Of a stretch of DNA of 60,706 nucleotides, positions 29,068-42,015 are shown piece by piece (position 1 is the stretch's first letter; each line of letters begins with the position of its first letter). The translations under genes and the position numbers were made by a program. Location of the stretch: positions 1 through 60,706 of the forward strand of contig NZ_LSBB01000009.1 in assembly GCF_001584335.1 (NCBI RefSeq), written 5' to 3'. The stretch comes from Bacillus atrophaeus. Its GTDB lineage: Bacteria; Bacillota; Bacilli; Bacillales; Bacillaceae. The notes under the pieces are model-generated. The model did no database searches. It saw only the letters and a list, made by a program, of their open reading frames with translations, and was not told the origin of the DNA.

Positions 29068-31146
29068 TTATTCGCCTTTATTTTTTTTGATAATTTCTTC
29101 AGAGATGCTCTTCGGCACTTCTTCGTAATGGTCCATGTGCATTGTGAACGTACCGCGGCCTTGCGTATTAGAACGAAGTGCAGTAGCGTACCCGAACATT
29201 TCAGAAAGAGGAACCATAGCGCGAACAACTTGAGCGTTACCGCGAGCTTCCATACCTTCTACACGGCCACGACGTGAAGTAATGTCGCCCATGATGTCTC
29301 CCATGTATTCTTCAGGAATAACGACTTCAACTTTCATAATCGGTTCCAAAAGAACAGGGTTACATTTGCTGACCGCATTTTTCAATGCCATAGAAGCAGC
29401 GATTTTAAACGCCATTTCGTTTGAGTCAACGTCATGGTAAGAACCATCAAAAAGTTTTGCTTTAATGTCGATTAGCGGGAATCCAGCGATTACACCATTA
29501 TCAAGTGCATCTTCAAGACCAGCTTGTACAGCAGGAATGTATTCACGAGGAACCACACCGCCGACAATCGCATTTTCGAATTCAAAGCCAGCGCCTTCTT
29601 CGTTTGGTTCGAATTCGATCCAAACGTGCCCGAACTGACCGCGTCCACCAGACTGACGTACGAACTTACCTTCAACTTTTGCAGCGGAACGGAAAGTTTC
29701 ACGGTATGCAACCTGAGGTGCACCAACGTTAGCTTCAACCTTAAATTCACGCTTCATACGATCAACAATGATATCAAGGTGAAGTTCACCCATACCAGAG
29801 ATGATTGTTTGGCCAGTTTCTTGGTTTGTTTGTGTACGGAAAGTCGGATCTTCTTCAGCAAGCTTAGCTAGAGCGATACCCATCTTGTCTTGGTCAGCTT
29901 TAGACTTAGGCTCGATCGCAACGTCGATAACCGGTTCTGGGAATTCCATTGATTCCAAGATAACATGGTCTTTCTCGTCACATAGAGTATCTCCAGTAGA
30001 AGTATCTTTTAGACCTACAGCAGCTGCGATATCTCCTGCGTATACAGTAGAGATTTCTTCACGGCTGTTGGCGTGCATTTGAAGAATACGTCCGACACGC
30101 TCACGTTTGCCTTTAGATGAGTTTCTTACATATGAACCGGAATCAAGTGTTCCAGAGTACACACGGAAGAACGTCAGCTTACCAACGTAAGGGTCAGTCA
30201 TAACTTTAAATGCAAGTGCTGAGAATGGCGCATCATCAGAAGATTCACGAACCACTTCTTCATTTGAATCAGGAAGAATACCTTTAATTGCCTCAACATC
30301 AGTCGGTGCAGGAAGGTAATCAAGAACTGCGTCAAGCACTAGCTGAACACCTTTGTTTTTGAAAGCAGAACCGACAAGTACAGGATAGAATTCAACATTC
30401 AATGTACCTTTACGGATAGCAGCTTTCAGCTCGTCGATTGTGATTTCTTCACCTTCAAGGTACTTTTCCATAAGCTCTTCATCAAGCTCAGCGACAGCTT
30501 CAATCAGGCTGCTGCGAAGCTCTTCAGCTTGTTCTTTGTACTCTTCAGGGATTTCTTTCGCATCAGAACGAGTTCCAAGATCATCTTCGTAGAAATACGC
30601 AACGTTTTCTACAAGGTCGATGATACCTTCAAAGTTATCTTCAGCACCGATCGGCAATTGAATTGCATGAGCGTTTGCTTGAAGACGGTCTCTCAAAGTT
30701 CCTACGGAGTAAAGGAAATCAGCACCGATTTTGTCCATTTTGTTAACAAATACGACACGCGGTACTCCGTAAGTAGTTGCTTGACGCCAAACAGTTTCTG
30801 TTTGCGGTTCAACACCGGATTGTGCATCAAGTACAGCAACTGCACCATCAAGTACACGAAGTGAACGTTCAACTTCAACTGTGAAGTCTACGTGTCCAGG
30901 TGTATCGATGATGTTTACGCGGTAACCTTTCCACTGTGCAGTTGTTGCAGCAGATGTGATTGTGATACCACGTTCTTGTTCCTGCTCCATCCAGTCCATT
31001 TGTGAAGCTCCTTCATGAGTTTCACCAATTTTATGGATACGGCCTGTGTAGAACAAGATACGTTCAGTTGTTGTCGTTTTACCGGCATCAATGTGAGCCA
31101 TGATCCCGATATTACGAGTTTTTTCTAAGGAGAACTCTCTTGCCAT
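29068..31146 (-). CDS. fusA: Elongation factor G
   Basis: 692 aa. GTP motifs AHIDAGKT (17-24), DTPGH (81-85), NKMD (135-138). Five-domain translocase of normal length. Domain III/IV signatures [18 protein letters not shown] and [15 protein letters not shown] are present. EF-G catalyses translocation and, with RRF, ribosome recycling. It lies 53 bp after rpsG in the order rpsL-rpsG-fusA-tufA. Confidence 0.99.
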   Translation of the reverse strand: MAREFSLEKTRNIGIMAHIDAGKTTTTERILFYTGRIHKIGETHEGASQMDWMEQEQERGITITSAATTAQWKGYRVNIIDTPGHVDFTVEVERSLRVLDGAVAVLDAQSGVEPQTETVWRQATTYGVPRVVFVNKMDKIGADFLYSVGTLRDRLQANAHAIQLPIGAEDNFEGIIDLVENVAYFYEDDLGTRSDAKEIPEEYKEQAEELRSSLIEAVAELDEELMEKYLEGEEITIDELKAAIRKGTLNVEFYPVLVGSAFKNKGVQLVLDAVLDYLPAPTDVEAIKGILPDSNEEVVRESSDDAPFSALAFKVMTDPYVGKLTFFRVYSGTLDSGSYVRNSSKGKRERVGRILQMHANSREEISTVYAGDIAAAVGLKDTSTGDTLCDEKDHVILESMEFPEPVIDVAIEPKSKADQDKMGIALAKLAEEDPTFRTQTNQETGQTIISGMGELHLDIIVDRMKREFKVEANVGAPQVAYRETFRSAAKVEGKFVRQSGGRGQFGHVWIEFEPNEEGAGFEFENAIVGGVVPREYIPAVQAGLEDALDNGVIAGFPLIDIKAKLFDGSYHDVDSNEMAFKIAASMALKNAVSKCNPVLLEPIMKVEVVIPEEYMGDIMGDITSRRGRVEGMEARGNAQVVRAMVPLSEMFGYATALRSNTQGRGTFTMHMDHYEEVPKSISEEIIKKNKGE

Positions 31147-31199
31147 TGGGTAATTTCTCCTTCCTTATTAGGAAATTATGATTTTTAAAACTATATATT

Positions 31200-31685
<486 letters not shown>

Positions 31686-31711
31686 TCATCTATTATAATT
31701 CTTAACGTTTA

Positions 31712-32221
<510 letters not shown>

Positions 32222-32243
32222 TTACGCAAAAACAACAAGTACG

Positions 32244-32492
32244 TTATAACATAATGGCAACAGCTGCTGCTCCTACCTCAATTCCGCAGGCTTTGCCGAG
32301 CTTTTTCATGGATTCAACCACAGAGACTGCGATACCTTGATCTTTCGCAAGCTTTATAACGCTTGACGTAAGAATGGGATCAGCGTCCTTTGCAACGACG
32401 ACTTCCTTTACTGAACCTCGTTTTAGAGCTTTCACTGTTTGCTTCGTACCAATAATAATTGATTTGGCCTGCGATACTTTATCATAAGACAT
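32244..32492 (-). CDS. rplGB: L7Ae-family K-turn RNA-binding protein (YbxF)
   Basis: 82 aa from [20 protein letters not shown]. It is an L7Ae/L30e fold with the [15 protein letters not shown] stretch and the [12 protein letters not shown] segment used to grip kink-turn RNA. In B. subtilis YbxF binds K-turns in vitro; its cellular RNA target is unclear. It is the first gene after the str promoter, 115 bp ahead of rpsL. GGAGGATATGTTT precedes the chosen ATG; an ATG five codons upstream would overlap this site. Confidence 0.93.
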   Translation of the reverse strand: MSYDKVSQAKSIIIGTKQTVKALKRGSVKEVVVAKDADPILTSSVIKLAKDQGIAVSVVESMKKLGKACGIEVGAAAVAIML

Positions 32493-32537
32493 AAACATAT
32501 CCTCCAAAGTAACAGGTTTAATTCGAGCACCTTGGTT

Positions 32538-32566
32538 ATATTATCACTCTGGGAGAAGGATGTCAA
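32538..32566 (-). promoter_or_regulatory. str operon promoter (sigma-A)
   Basis: On the complement: TTGACA (32561-32566), 17-bp spacer, TAATAT (32538-32543). It lies 46 bp before rplGB. Consensus -35. Confidence 0.9.
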
Positions 32567-32617
32567 CATCGCATGACAATTTTTAGTGTCAATGTTCTCA
32601 AAGAATGACATATTTCA

Positions 32618-32664
32618 CTAATGATACTGCTGAAAGGCTGTCGAAACAGCCCTTCAAACAGCAA
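32618..32664 (-). other. Long imperfect hairpin after rpoC
   Basis: The core arms GGGCTGT and ACAGCC close around TTCG on the complement and extend through GCTG/CAGC with bulges. It lies 20 bp after the rpoC stop. There is no clear T-run, so termination is uncertain. It may be an mRNA 3' end or processing structure. Confidence 0.5.
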
Positions 32665-32682
32665 GCATCAGTTTTTTCTACT

Positions 32683-35600
32683 CTATTCAACCGGCACCAT
32701 ATCATCAGTCGGCTGTACCTTTGAAATCGGCTGTACTTTTCGGTATTTCATCATACCTGTACCAGCCGGAACAAGTTTACCGATGATAACATTTTCTTTC
32801 AGGCCGAGAAGTTCATCACGCTTACCTTTAATTGCTGCATCTGTAAGGACACGTGTTGTTTCCTGGAAGGAAGCAGCTGATAAGAATGAGTCAGTTTCAA
32901 GCGAAGCTTTTGTAATACCGAGTAAGACAGGACGGCCAGTAGCTGGACGATCGCCTTTAAGCAATACTTTTTTGTTCGCTTCAGTAAATTGGTGAATATC
33001 AAGCAATGAGCCAGGAAGTACATCAGTATCTCCGGCATCAATTACACGGACTTTGCGAAGCATTTGGCGAACCATTACTTCTACGTGTTTATCACCGATT
33101 TCCACACCTTGCATACGGTAAACCTTTTGAACCTCATGAAGAAGATACTCTTGAACTGATGTAATATCAGTTACTTTGAGAAGTTCTTTCGGATCAATTG
33201 ATCCTTCTGTCAGAACTTGGCCTCGAGTAATTTCATCTCCAACCGTAACTTTAAGGCGAGAATTATAAGGAGCCGTATACGAACGTGTTTCAACCGCGCC
33301 TTGAATCACAACTTCCTGCTGCTTATCACGGACTTCATTAATTTCGGCAACTTTACCGTCAATTTCAGAAATTGTCGCTTGACCTTTAGGATGACGCGCT
33401 TCGAAAAGCTCTTGGATACGCGGAAGACCTTGTGTAATATCGTCTCCTGCAACCCCGCCTGTATGGAAGGTACGCATTGTTAACTGTGTACCAGGCTCTC
33501 CGATAGATTGGGCAGCGATGATTCCGACTGCTTCTCCAACCTCAACATCAGTGCCTGTAGCAAGATTTCGGCCGTAGCATCGTTTACACACACCATGAGG
33601 CGTGTTACATGTAAACGCGGAACGGATCCAGACTTCTTCAATACCAGATTCAACAATTTCGAGAGCTTTATCTTCATCAATCAGTTCGTTTTCGTTCACA
33701 AGCACTTCATCTGTTTCAGGATGTCTTACTTGTTTTCTAGAGAAACGGCCGATAAGACGTTCTTCTAAGCGCTCGATAATTTCAGTGCCTTCTCTAAGCG
33801 GTTTAGCCAAAATACCTCGGTCAGTTCCGCAATCTGTTTCACGGATGATAACGTCCTGTGCAACATCAACAAGACGACGTGTAAGGTAACCTGAGTCAGC
33901 CGTTTTCAAGGCTGTATCAGCAAGACCTTTACGTGCACCGTGAGTAGAGATAAAGTATTCCAATACAGTAAGACCCTCACGGAAACTTGATTTGATCGGT
34001 AATTCAATGATTCGTCCAGCCGGGTTGGCCATCAGACCACGCATACCCGCAAGCTGCGTAAAGTTAGATGCGTTACCACGGGCACCTGAGTCACTCATCA
34101 TGTAAATCGGGTTGACTTCATCTAATGATTGCATCAGTTTACCTTGGATTACATCTTTAGCCGAACTCCAAATTGAAATCACTCGTTCATAACGTTCTTC
34201 TTCCGTAATCAGACCACGTCTGAACTGCTTCAACACATTGTCAACTTTGCCCTGTGCTTCTTCAAGGATTTCTTGTTTATCATCAAGAACGACGATATCG
34301 GAAACCCCTACTGTAATACCGGCTTTTGTTGAATATCTGAAGCCAAGGTTTTTCATACGGTCAAGCATTTTAGATGTTTCGGTAATGTGGAATCTTTTAA
34401 AGATCTCCGCAATGATTTTACCTAAAATGCCTTTCTTAAACGGTGCGTTGACAGGCTGTTGTTCGATCACAGCTTTTACATCGGCACCTTTTTCTAAGAA
34501 GAAGCGCTCAGGTGTCTTTTCTTCAATATTGCTCTTCGTAGGCTCATTCATATAAGGGAATGATTCAGGAAGAATTTCATTGAAAATAAGTTTTCCAACG
34601 GTTGTAATTAACAGTTTTGATCGCTGCTCATCGGTAAATGTCACGTTCTTAAGTGAGTTAGCTGCAACAGCTACTCTCGTATGAAGATGAACATATCCGT
34701 TTTGATAAGCAAGAAGAGCCTCATCTGTATTTTTAAAGACCATACCCTCACCGACAGCTCCAGCACGCTCAAGAGTTAAGTAGTAGTTTCCTAATACCAT
34801 ATCCTGAGACGGTGTAACAACCGGTTTACCATCTTTAGGGTTCAAGATGTTTTGAGCAGCAAGCATAAGAATACGAGCCTCAGCTTGTGCTTCTGCAGAT
34901 AACGGAACGTGAACCGCCATTTGGTCTCCGTCAAAGTCAGCGTTATAAGCTGTACATACGAGCGGATGAAGACGGATTGCGCGACCTTCAACAAGTGTTG
35001 GTTCGAACGCCTGAATTCCGAGTCTGTGAAGCGTAGGTGCACGGTTTAAAAGAACCGGATGCTCCTTAATGACTGATTCTAATACATCCCATACTTCAGG
35101 CTGTACTCGCTCAATTTTACGTTTTGCGCTTTTAATATTATGTGCAAGGCCTTTTTCGACAAGCTCTTTCATGACGAAAGGTTTGAAGAGTTCAAGCGCC
35201 ATTTCCTTCGGCAGACCGCATTGATACATTTTCAAATGAGGACCTACGACGATTACAGAACGTCCGGAGTAATCGACACGTTTACCAAGAAGGTTTTGAC
35301 GGAAACGTCCTTGTTTCCCTTTCAGCATATGTGATAAAGATTTCAACGGTCTGTTACCAGGACCGGTAACAGGTCGTCCGCGGCGTCCGTTATCAATTAA
35401 AGCATCGACAGCTTCTTGCAGCATACGTTTTTCGTTTTGAACGATGATGCTTGGCGCACCAAGATCCAAAAGACGTTTTAAACGGTTGTTACGGTTGATA
35501 ACACGACGGTAAAGATCGTTCAAGTCAGACGTCGCAAAACGTCCGCCATCAAGCTGAACCATCGGTCTAAGCTCAGGCGGGATAACAGGAAGCACGTCAA

Positions 35601-36282
35601 GGATCATCCATGAAGGCTTGTTTCCTGAGTTACGGAAGGCTTCCAATACTTCAAGGCGTTTGATCGCACGCGTACGGCGCTGTCCTTGAGATGTTTTCAG
35701 CTCTTCTTTTAACGTGTCCACTTCTTTTACCAGATCAATGTCTTGAAGAAGCTTATTAATCGCTTCCGCACCCATTGACGCTTGGAATTTGCTGCCGTAT
35801 TTATCAAGATACGCACGGTATTCCTTTTCAGATAAAAGCTGTTTCTTTTCAAGCGGTGTGTTTGCCGGGTCTGTAACAACGTAAGAAGCAAAGTAAATCA
35901 CTTCTTCCAATGCACGCGGTGACATATCCAGTACAAGTCCCATCCGGCTTGGGATTCCTTTGAAATACCAAATGTGAGAAACAGGGGCAGCAAGTTCAAT
36001 ATGCCCCATTCTCTCACGACGGACTTTAGCCCTCGTTACTTCAACTCCGCAACGGTCACAAACAACGCCTTTATAACGAACTCGCTTGTACTTCCCGCAA
36101 TGACATTCCCAGTCCTTAGTCGGTCCGAAAATGCGTTCGCAAAACAGGCCGTCCTTTTCAGGTTTTAACGTACGATAGTTTATCGTTTCAGGCTTTTTCA
36201 CTTCACCAAAAGACCATGAACGGATTTTATCCGGTGAAGCAAGACCGATGTTCATATACTCAAAATTGTTCACATCTAGCAA
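32683..36282 (-). CDS. rpoC: DNA-directed RNA polymerase beta' subunit
   Basis: 1199 aa from a TTG start ([20 protein letters not shown]) with GGGAGG eight bases before it. The N-terminal zinc site is Cys60, Cys62, Cys75 and Cys78. The catalytic NADFDGDQM motif (about 447-455) holds the Mg-binding aspartates. The second zinc site uses CGTDRG and [11 protein letters not shown] (about 810-895). The bridge helix and trigger loop region is intact ([16 protein letters not shown]). It ends in an acidic PTDDMVPVE tail. It lies 62 bp after rpoB and is not fused to it. Confidence 0.99.
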   Translation of the reverse strand: MLDVNNFEYMNIGLASPDKIRSWSFGEVKKPETINYRTLKPEKDGLFCERIFGPTKDWECHCGKYKRVRYKGVVCDRCGVEVTRAKVRRERMGHIELAAPVSHIWYFKGIPSRMGLVLDMSPRALEEVIYFASYVVTDPANTPLEKKQLLSEKEYRAYLDKYGSKFQASMGAEAINKLLQDIDLVKEVDTLKEELKTSQGQRRTRAIKRLEVLEAFRNSGNKPSWMILDVLPVIPPELRPMVQLDGGRFATSDLNDLYRRVINRNNRLKRLLDLGAPSIIVQNEKRMLQEAVDALIDNGRRGRPVTGPGNRPLKSLSHMLKGKQGRFRQNLLGKRVDYSGRSVIVVGPHLKMYQCGLPKEMALELFKPFVMKELVEKGLAHNIKSAKRKIERVQPEVWDVLESVIKEHPVLLNRAPTLHRLGIQAFEPTLVEGRAIRLHPLVCTAYNADFDGDQMAVHVPLSAEAQAEARILMLAAQNILNPKDGKPVVTPSQDMVLGNYYLTLERAGAVGEGMVFKNTDEALLAYQNGYVHLHTRVAVAANSLKNVTFTDEQRSKLLITTVGKLIFNEILPESFPYMNEPTKSNIEEKTPERFFLEKGADVKAVIEQQPVNAPFKKGILGKIIAEIFKRFHITETSKMLDRMKNLGFRYSTKAGITVGVSDIVVLDDKQEILEEAQGKVDNVLKQFRRGLITEEERYERVISIWSSAKDVIQGKLMQSLDEVNPIYMMSDSGARGNASNFTQLAGMRGLMANPAGRIIELPIKSSFREGLTVLEYFISTHGARKGLADTALKTADSGYLTRRLVDVAQDVIIRETDCGTDRGILAKPLREGTEIIERLEERLIGRFSRKQVRHPETDEVLVNENELIDEDKALEIVESGIEEVWIRSAFTCNTPHGVCKRCYGRNLATGTDVEVGEAVGIIAAQSIGEPGTQLTMRTFHTGGVAGDDITQGLPRIQELFEARHPKGQATISEIDGKVAEINEVRDKQQEVVIQGAVETRSYTAPYNSRLKVTVGDEITRGQVLTEGSIDPKELLKVTDITSVQEYLLHEVQKVYRMQGVEIGDKHVEVMVRQMLRKVRVIDAGDTDVLPGSLLDIHQFTEANKKVLLKGDRPATGRPVLLGITKASLETDSFLSAASFQETTRVLTDAAIKGKRDELLGLKENVIIGKLVPAGTGMMKYRKVQPISKVQPTDDMVPVE

Positions 36283-36344
36283 GGGGCCTACCTCCCTTTT
36301 TATCTTCGGATTAACCGATGTCACTTGCCTTTATAACTTAGAGA

Positions 36345-39300
36345 CTATTCTTTTGTTACTACATCACGTTCAACGTCTGCAGGTGCAGCAGCTTCTTCCG
36401 GCTCTTCATCATTTGATAAAGCCAGACCGTCAGCTTGCTTGCCATCCTCGTCGTCTTCTAAATCTCTCATTTCTATCTCTTCTTCATCACCGGAAAGGAT
36501 TTTAACATCCATACCCAAGCTTTGAAGTTCTTTAATTAATACTTTGAATGATTCCGGAACACCTGGTTCTGGAACATTATCGCCTTTCACGATGGCTTCG
36601 TATGTTTTCACTCGGCCAACCACGTCATCGGACTTAACAGTAAGAATTTCTTGAAGAGTGTAAGCAGCACCGTAAGCTTCAAGTGCCCAAACCTCCATCT
36701 CACCAAAACGCTGTCCGCCAAATTGAGCTTTACCGCCAAGAGGCTGTTGCGTAACAAGTGAGTAAGGACCTGTAGAGCGTGCATGAAGTTTATCGTCAAC
36801 CATGTGAGCCAGTTTAATCATGTACATGATACCGACAGATACACGGTTGTCAAACGGCTCTCCAGTACGTCCGTCGTAAAGAACAGTCTTCGCATCTCTG
36901 GACATTCCGGCTTCTTCAAGTGTTTCCCACACGTCTTCTTCACGTGCTCCGTCAAATACCGGCGAAGCAATGTGAATGCCTAGGTAACGAGCTGCCATTC
37001 CCATATGAAGCTCCAATACTTGCCCGATGTTCATACGTGATGGTACGCCAAGCGGGTTAAGCATGATATCAATCGGTGTGCCGTCAGGAAGGTAAGGCAT
37101 ATCTTCTTCTGGAAGAATCTTGGAGATAACACCTTTGTTACCGTGACGACCGGCCATTTTATCTCCTTCAGAAATTTTACGTTTCTGAACGATATATACA
37201 CGTACTAGCTGATTTACACCCGGAGGAAGTTCGTCACCGTCTTCACGGTTAAAGACCTTCACATCGTGGATGATTCCGCCGCCGCCGTGAGGCACACGAA
37301 GAGACGTGTCACGGACCTCGCGTGCTTTTTCACCAAAGATGGCATGAAGCAGGCGTTCTTCAGCTGTAAGTTCAGTCACACCTTTTGGCGTTACTTTACC
37401 TACGAGAAGATCTCCGTCATTCACTTCAGCACCGATACGGATGATTCCGCGTTCGTCAAGATTGCGGAGCGCGTCTTCCCCGACGTTCGGAATATCACGA
37501 GTGATTTCTTCCGGTCCAAGTTTTGTATCACGTGCTTCTGATTCATATTCTTCAATGTGAATAGATGTATAAACATCGTCCTTCACAAGACGTTCGCTCA
37601 TAATGATGGCATCCTCATAGTTATAGCCATCCCATGTCATGAAGCCGACCATGACGTTGCGGCCAAGTGCAAGTTCACCTAACTCCATAGAAGGACCGTC
37701 AGCAAGGATTTCTCCTTTTACTACTTCATCGCCGACACTTACAATCGGACGCTGGTTATAGCAAGTACCTTGGTTAGAGCGGACAAATTTCAGCAAGCTG
37801 TATTTATCCAGGTTTCCTTTTACTTTTTGACCGTCTACATCTTCATAACGGCGCACCCAAACGTTTTTCGCTTCAACGCGCTCAACGATTCCAGGGTGTT
37901 TACAGATGACGGCAGCACCGGAGTCTTTCCCGGATACATATTCCATCCCTGTACCGACGAATGGCGCTTCCGGCTGCATAAGAGGCACAGCCTGACGTTG
38001 CATGTTCGCTCCCATTAATGCACGGTTGGAGTCATCGTTTTCCAAGAACGGGATACACGCAGTCGCAGCAGATACAACCTGCTTAGGCGATACATCCATG
38101 TAATCCACACGGTTTCTAGGAACAACGGTGTTCTCCCCTCTGAAACGGGCTACAATGCTGTCATCTACGAAAGAACCCTCGTCATCAAGTCGCGCGTTTG
38201 CTTGAGCGACAACATAGTTATCTTCTTCATCAGCAGTTAAGTAGTCGATTCTAGGTGTTACTTTTCCTGTTTCAGGGTCAACACGGCGGTATGGCGTTTC
38301 AATAAAACCAAAGCGATTCACTTTCGCATATGATGATAATGAGTTGATCAAACCGATGTTCGGGCCCTCAGGCGTTTCAATCGGACACATACGGCCATAG
38401 TGGGAGTAGTGAACGTCACGTACTTCCATTCCGGCGCGCTCACGTGTCAATCCGCCAGGTCCAAGAGCTGACAGACGGCGCTTGTGCGTTAATTCAGCAA
38501 GCGGGTTCGTCTGATCCATGAACTGAGAAAGCTGAGAGCTTCCAAAGAACTCTTTAATAGACGCGATAACAGGACGAATATTGATAAGCTGCTGCGGAGT
38601 GATAGTATTCGTATCCTGGATTGACATTCTTTCACGAACGACACGTTCCATTCTGCTTAGACCGATACGGAATTGGTTTTGCAAAAGCTCACCGACAGAA
38701 CGTAAACGGCGGTTCCCAAGATGATCGATATCATCTGTGTCGCCTACTCCGTGAAGCAGGTTGAAGAAGTAGCTGATAGAAGAAATAATATCAGCAGGCG
38801 TAATGTTTTTAATCGCCTCTTCAATGTACGCATTGCCGATCACATTAATCGTCTGTTCTCCTTCGGCATCCGTAGGAGCAAAGATTTTAATGGATTGAAG
38901 CGTCACTTCATCTTCGACAACGCCGCCATTAGGATACAGTTTTCTAAAACCGATTCCGTTTTCTAAGTATGGCAGCACTTTATCAAGTGTTCTTCTGTCA
39001 AGAATCTGTCCTTTTTCTGCAAGAATTTCACCAGTTTCAGGATCAACAAGTGTTTCTGCAAGTCTTTGGTTAAACAGGCGATTCTTGATATGAAGTTTTT
39101 TATTAATTTTATAGCGTCCTACATTGGCAAGATCGTACCGTTTCGGATCGAAGAAACGGGAATCAAGCAAGCTTTTTGCGTTTTCTACTGTAGGCGGTTC
39201 TCCAGGACGGAGGCGCTCGTAGATTTCAAGAAGCGCTTTATCACTGTTTTCAGTGTTATCTTTATCAAGCGTATTGCGCAAATACTCGTTTTCTCCGATA

Positions 39301-39929
39301 AGATCAGTAATCTCTTGATCGGAGCCGAAGCCGAGAGCACGCAAAAGAACCGTAACCGGCAACTTACGTGTGCGATCAATGCGGACATAAACAACATCTT
39401 TCGCATCAGTTTCGTATTCTAACCATGCGCCACGGTTTGGAATGACAGTCGCGGTAAAACCTTTTTTACCGTTTTTGTCTACTTTACCACTGAAATATAC
39501 ACTTGGAGACCGAACAAGCTGAGATACGATAACACGTTCCGCACCATTGATGATAAAAGTACCTGTATCTGTCATAATAGGGAAATCTCCCATGAAGACA
39601 TCTTGGTCTTTTACCTCTCCAGTTTCTTTGTTAATTAAACGAACCTTCACTCTTAGCGGAGCTGAATAAGTCACATCACGTTCTTTTGATTCTTCTACAG
39701 GATACTTAGGATCTCCTAAACTGTAGTCAATGAACTCAAGAGAGAGGTTACCAGTGAAATCCTCAATTGGCGATATGTCTTGAAACATCTCTCTAAGACC
39801 CTCATCAAGAAACCACTGATAAGAAGAGGTTTGAATTTCAATGAGATTTGGTAATTCTAACACTTCGCTAATGCGAGCATAGCTTCTGCGCTGGCGGTGT
39901 CGTCCATACTGAACTAGTTGACCTGTCAA
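36345..39929 (-). CDS. rpoB: DNA-directed RNA polymerase beta subunit
   Basis: 1194 aa from a TTG start ([20 protein letters not shown]); AGGGG lies eight bases before it, and a GTG three codons upstream overlaps that site. The rifampicin pocket reads [20 protein letters not shown] and RLSALGPGG, i.e. sensitive. The switch and flap regions ([24 protein letters not shown]) are intact. The C-terminal acidic tail after [16 protein letters not shown] is species-variable and includes [10 protein letters not shown]. It is preceded by a 230-nt AT-rich leader with its own promoter. Confidence 0.99.
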   Translation of the reverse strand: MTGQLVQYGRHRQRRSYARISEVLELPNLIEIQTSSYQWFLDEGLREMFQDISPIEDFTGNLSLEFIDYSLGDPKYPVEESKERDVTYSAPLRVKVRLINKETGEVKDQDVFMGDFPIMTDTGTFIINGAERVIVSQLVRSPSVYFSGKVDKNGKKGFTATVIPNRGAWLEYETDAKDVVYVRIDRTRKLPVTVLLRALGFGSDQEITDLIGENEYLRNTLDKDNTENSDKALLEIYERLRPGEPPTVENAKSLLDSRFFDPKRYDLANVGRYKINKKLHIKNRLFNQRLAETLVDPETGEILAEKGQILDRRTLDKVLPYLENGIGFRKLYPNGGVVEDEVTLQSIKIFAPTDAEGEQTINVIGNAYIEEAIKNITPADIISSISYFFNLLHGVGDTDDIDHLGNRRLRSVGELLQNQFRIGLSRMERVVRERMSIQDTNTITPQQLINIRPVIASIKEFFGSSQLSQFMDQTNPLAELTHKRRLSALGPGGLTRERAGMEVRDVHYSHYGRMCPIETPEGPNIGLINSLSSYAKVNRFGFIETPYRRVDPETGKVTPRIDYLTADEEDNYVVAQANARLDDEGSFVDDSIVARFRGENTVVPRNRVDYMDVSPKQVVSAATACIPFLENDDSNRALMGANMQRQAVPLMQPEAPFVGTGMEYVSGKDSGAAVICKHPGIVERVEAKNVWVRRYEDVDGQKVKGNLDKYSLLKFVRSNQGTCYNQRPIVSVGDEVVKGEILADGPSMELGELALGRNVMVGFMTWDGYNYEDAIIMSERLVKDDVYTSIHIEEYESEARDTKLGPEEITRDIPNVGEDALRNLDERGIIRIGAEVNDGDLLVGKVTPKGVTELTAEERLLHAIFGEKAREVRDTSLRVPHGGGGIIHDVKVFNREDGDELPPGVNQLVRVYIVQKRKISEGDKMAGRHGNKGVISKILPEEDMPYLPDGTPIDIMLNPLGVPSRMNIGQVLELHMGMAARYLGIHIASPVFDGAREEDVWETLEEAGMSRDAKTVLYDGRTGEPFDNRVSVGIMYMIKLAHMVDDKLHARSTGPYSLVTQQPLGGKAQFGGQRFGEMEVWALEAYGAAYTLQEILTVKSDDVVGRVKTYEAIVKGDNVPEPGVPESFKVLIKELQSLGMDVKILSGDEEEIEMRDLEDDEDGKQADGLALSNDEEPEEAAAPADVERDVVTKE

Positions 39930-40157
39930 CTGATTCACCCCTCAAATCATGCGTATTATATGTGTAATAAGTATTTCTTTTTAAATACAAGTAAAAGAGA
40001 ATACTTTTACAAGACAAAAGAAAAAAGGGTTTCTAATTAAGAAAACCACATCCAAAAACAAATACCGATTTTATTAGCATTTCCATACTTGTATAAATTA
40101 TACATAGTGAATGACATTTTATCATATCAAGTAAAATATATACATTGGCATTTTATA
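39930..40157 (-). promoter_or_regulatory. rpoBC leader with attenuator-like and alternative hairpins
   Basis: Long AT-rich 5' UTR. On the complement GGTTTTCT and AGAAACC (40040-40047 and 40028-40034) form a stem followed by CTTTTTTCTTTT, like an intrinsic terminator. Closer to rpoB, GTAAAAG/CTTTTAC and AAGTATT/AATACTT (about 39970-40012) overlap, so the two stems exclude each other. No coding sequence is seen. A regulatory role is inference. Confidence 0.5.
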
Positions 40158-40186
40158 ATATTAACATAGCTAAAATACCGAGTCAA
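40158..40186 (-). promoter_or_regulatory. rpoBC promoter (sigma-A)
   Basis: On the complement: TTGACT (40181-40186), 17-bp spacer, TAATAT (40158-40163). The -35 overlaps the ybxB stop codon. Confidence 0.85.
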
Positions 40187-40788
40187 ACTTTTTTTGCTTT
40201 TATGATATAATAGCCTTTCTTTTTTTGAACAACGGAAACTTCATCAAAAAGCTCCTTAAGTTTATCAATGGCAGAAGGCCCGCCTTGTTTTTTCTGTATG
40301 ACGATCCACAAATCACCTGAAGGCCTTAGGTGTTCAGCGCTTTTTTCAAAGATGGCATGGACAACTTTTTTTCCGGCGCGGATTGGGGGATTAGTTATAA
40401 TAGAGGCAAATGTTTGAGCAGAATCAACATTTGAAAATAAATCACTCTGATAAATACGGACATTCTCAATTCCGTTGTGTTCTGCATTTTCATTTGATAG
40501 CTCTACGGCTCTTTCGTTAACGTCGATCATGTGGATGGTCCGGTCTTTAAAATCACTTGCAAGCGAAAGCCCGATTGGACCATAACCGCAGCCTACATCT
40601 AAAAAATCACCTTCGGCTTCCGGTTCTTCAAAGGATTCAATCAGCAGACGAGATCCAAAATCAACTTCCTTTTTTGAAAAGACTCCGCTGTCGCTTGTAA
40701 ATGTAAAGTCTTTATTGCGCAAATTAAAAGACCATGATTGTTTGTTGCTTTTAACTGAAGGTTTTTCTGAATAATAGTGTTCACTCAT
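40183..40788 (-). CDS. ybxB: YbxB, RsmC-like class I methyltransferase
   Basis: 201 aa. SAM-binding motif VGCGYGPIGLSLA (about 62-74), acidic MIDVNERAVEL, and the catalytic NPPIRAGKK motif (N6/N2-type) as in 16S rRNA G1207 methyltransferases. The second of two adjacent ATGs is chosen because AGGAGG lies eight bases before it. It lies between rplL and rpoB in a place conserved in Bacillaceae, consistent with a role in ribosome modification; the target is inferred. Confidence 0.88.
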   Translation of the reverse strand: MSEHYYSEKPSVKSNKQSWSFNLRNKDFTFTSDSGVFSKKEVDFGSRLLIESFEEPEAEGDFLDVGCGYGPIGLSLASDFKDRTIHMIDVNERAVELSNENAEHNGIENVRIYQSDLFSNVDSAQTFASIITNPPIRAGKKVVHAIFEKSAEHLRPSGDLWIVIQKKQGGPSAIDKLKELFDEVSVVQKKKGYYIIKAKKV

Positions 40789-40830
40789 CATTAGAACCTC
40801 CTCATTTTAATTGCTTAAAGAAAAGCAAAG

Positions 40831-40858
40831 AAAAAGCCCGCCTTATAAAAGCGAGCTT
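40831..40858 (-). terminator. Terminator after rplL
   Basis: On the complement AAGCTCGC and GCGGGCTT form an 8-bp stem (one G-U), loop of nine bases, followed by TTTCTTTG. It separates rplJL from ybxB-rpoBC. It may leak to let part of the transcription continue. Confidence 0.7.
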
Positions 40859-40878
40859 CCCCTTCAGGCAAGTGAAGA

Positions 40879-41250
40879 TTACTTAACTTCTACAGAAGCG
40901 CCAACTTCTTCAAGTTTAGCTTTAAGCTCTTCAGCTTCTTCTTTAGCAATACCTTCTTTAAGTGGTTTTGGAGTGTTGTCAACAAGTTCTTTAGCTTCTT
41001 TCAAGCCAAGACCAGTGATTTCACGTACAACTTTGATAACTTTGATTTTTTGTCCGCCTGCACCAGAAAGGATAAGGTCGAATTCGCTTTGCTCTTCAGC
41101 AGCTCCGCCAGCAGCAGCTCCGCCAGCTACAGCTACAGGAGCAGCAGCAGTTACGCCAAATTCTTCTTCGATTGCTTTTACTAGGTCGTTCAATTCAAGT
41201 ACAGTTGCTTCTTTAACGGAAGCAATGATTTCTTCGATATTTAAAGCCAT
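40879..41250 (-). CDS. rplL: 50S ribosomal protein L7/L12
   Basis: 123 aa from [21 protein letters not shown]-terminal dimerization domain, Ala/Gly-rich hinge ([15 protein letters not shown], about 43-57) and C-terminal factor-binding domain ([20 protein letters not shown]). It forms the multi-copy stalk that recruits EF-Tu and EF-G. GGAGGAATTACAA precedes the ATG. It lies 40 bp after rplJ. Confidence 0.99.
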   Translation of the reverse strand: MALNIEEIIASVKEATVLELNDLVKAIEEEFGVTAAAPVAVAGGAAAGGAAEEQSEFDLILSGAGGQKIKVIKVVREITGLGLKEAKELVDNTPKPLKEGIAKEEAEELKAKLEEVGASVEVK

Positions 41251-41290
41251 TTGTAATTCCTCCATTTGTTTTATTTAGATACAGATAAAA

Positions 41291-41791
41291 TTAAGCGCCT
41301 TGTTCTTCCTTTTGTTCTGCCACTGCTTTAGTAGCAAGTGCAAGGTTACGAACTGGAGCTTGAAGAACGCTAAGCAACATAGAAAGTAATCCGTCGCGTG
41401 ATGGAAGTTCAGCAAGAGCTTTCACTTCTTCAACCGTAGAGACGTTTCCTTCGATTACGCCAGCTTTGATTTCTAGAGCTTCGTGGGTTTTAGCAAATTC
41501 GTTAATAACTTTTGCCGGAGCGATAACATCTTCTGTACTGAATGCAATAGCGTTCGGTCCAGTTAAGACATCATTCAAACCAGTAAGTTCAACTTGTTCA
41601 ACCGCACGGCGAGTCATAGAGTTTTTGTAAACTTTGAACTCAACGTTAGCTTCACGAAGTTGTTTACGAAGTTCAGTTACTTCAGCCACGCTAAGTCCGC
41701 GGTAATCAACGATAATCGTTGATTTGCTTTCTTTAAGTTTAGAAGCAATCTCTTCAACAACAACTTTTTTTGTTTCAATTGCGCTGCTCAT
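41291..41791 (-). CDS. rplJ: 50S ribosomal protein L10
   Basis: 166 aa from [20 protein letters not shown]. Includes [20 protein letters not shown]; the C-terminal helix binds L7/L12 dimers. ATG 41791 follows AGGAGGTGTAACC. The complex L10-L12 regulates its own operon through the long leader upstream (41792-42009). Confidence 0.99.
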   Translation of the reverse strand: MSSAIETKKVVVEEIASKLKESKSTIIVDYRGLSVAEVTELRKQLREANVEFKVYKNSMTRRAVEQVELTGLNDVLTGPNAIAFSTEDVIAPAKVINEFAKTHEALEIKAGVIEGNVSTVEEVKALAELPSRDGLLSMLLSVLQAPVRNLALATKAVAEQKEEQGA

Positions 41792-42009
41792 GGTTACACC
41801 TCCTGTAGATTCGTTGTGTAACACTTATACCGTTAGGTGATCACGACTCTGAACGACGAATGACATATAAAAAGCCTCCATTCGACATGGAGGCTGTATA
41901 TACAAGCGTACGTAACGTAATAGCTGTGATATATATACACCTCGGTAGGATATTAAGCCGTAAAGCCCCTACTGTCTGCGGTATAAATGACATATTTTAT
42001 TTTACAACA
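41792..42009 (-). promoter_or_regulatory. L10 ribosomal leader with attenuator
   Basis: About 215 nt of 5' UTR before rplJ. The 5' half (about 41895-42000) is the expected L10-binding part of the leader known in Firmicutes. It is followed by an intrinsic terminator (41865-41893). A second small hairpin, GTTACAC/GTGTAAC (41816-41822 and 41793-41799), holds the rplJ Shine-Dalgarno in its loop edge. Together these allow L10-dependent control of rplJL. The identification rests on position and structure. Confidence 0.75.
41865..41893 (-). terminator. Attenuator terminator in the L10 leader
   Basis: On the complement AGCCTCCAT and ATGGAGGCT form a 9-bp stem with a 4-5-base loop, followed by TTTTTATA. 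It lies between promoter and rplJ. Confidence 0.85.
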
Positions 42010-42015
42010 TTTTGA

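Noticed and set aside
29490..29871. Open frames of 75-115 codons on both strands inside fusA
   Set aside because: They are alternative-frame shadows of EF-G, whose motifs continue unbroken across the region.
36345..39929. Rifampicin- or streptomycin-resistance alleles in rpoB or rpsL
   Set aside because: The relevant loops ([20 protein letters not shown] in Rpo[12 protein letters not shown] in S12) read as the sensitive wild type.
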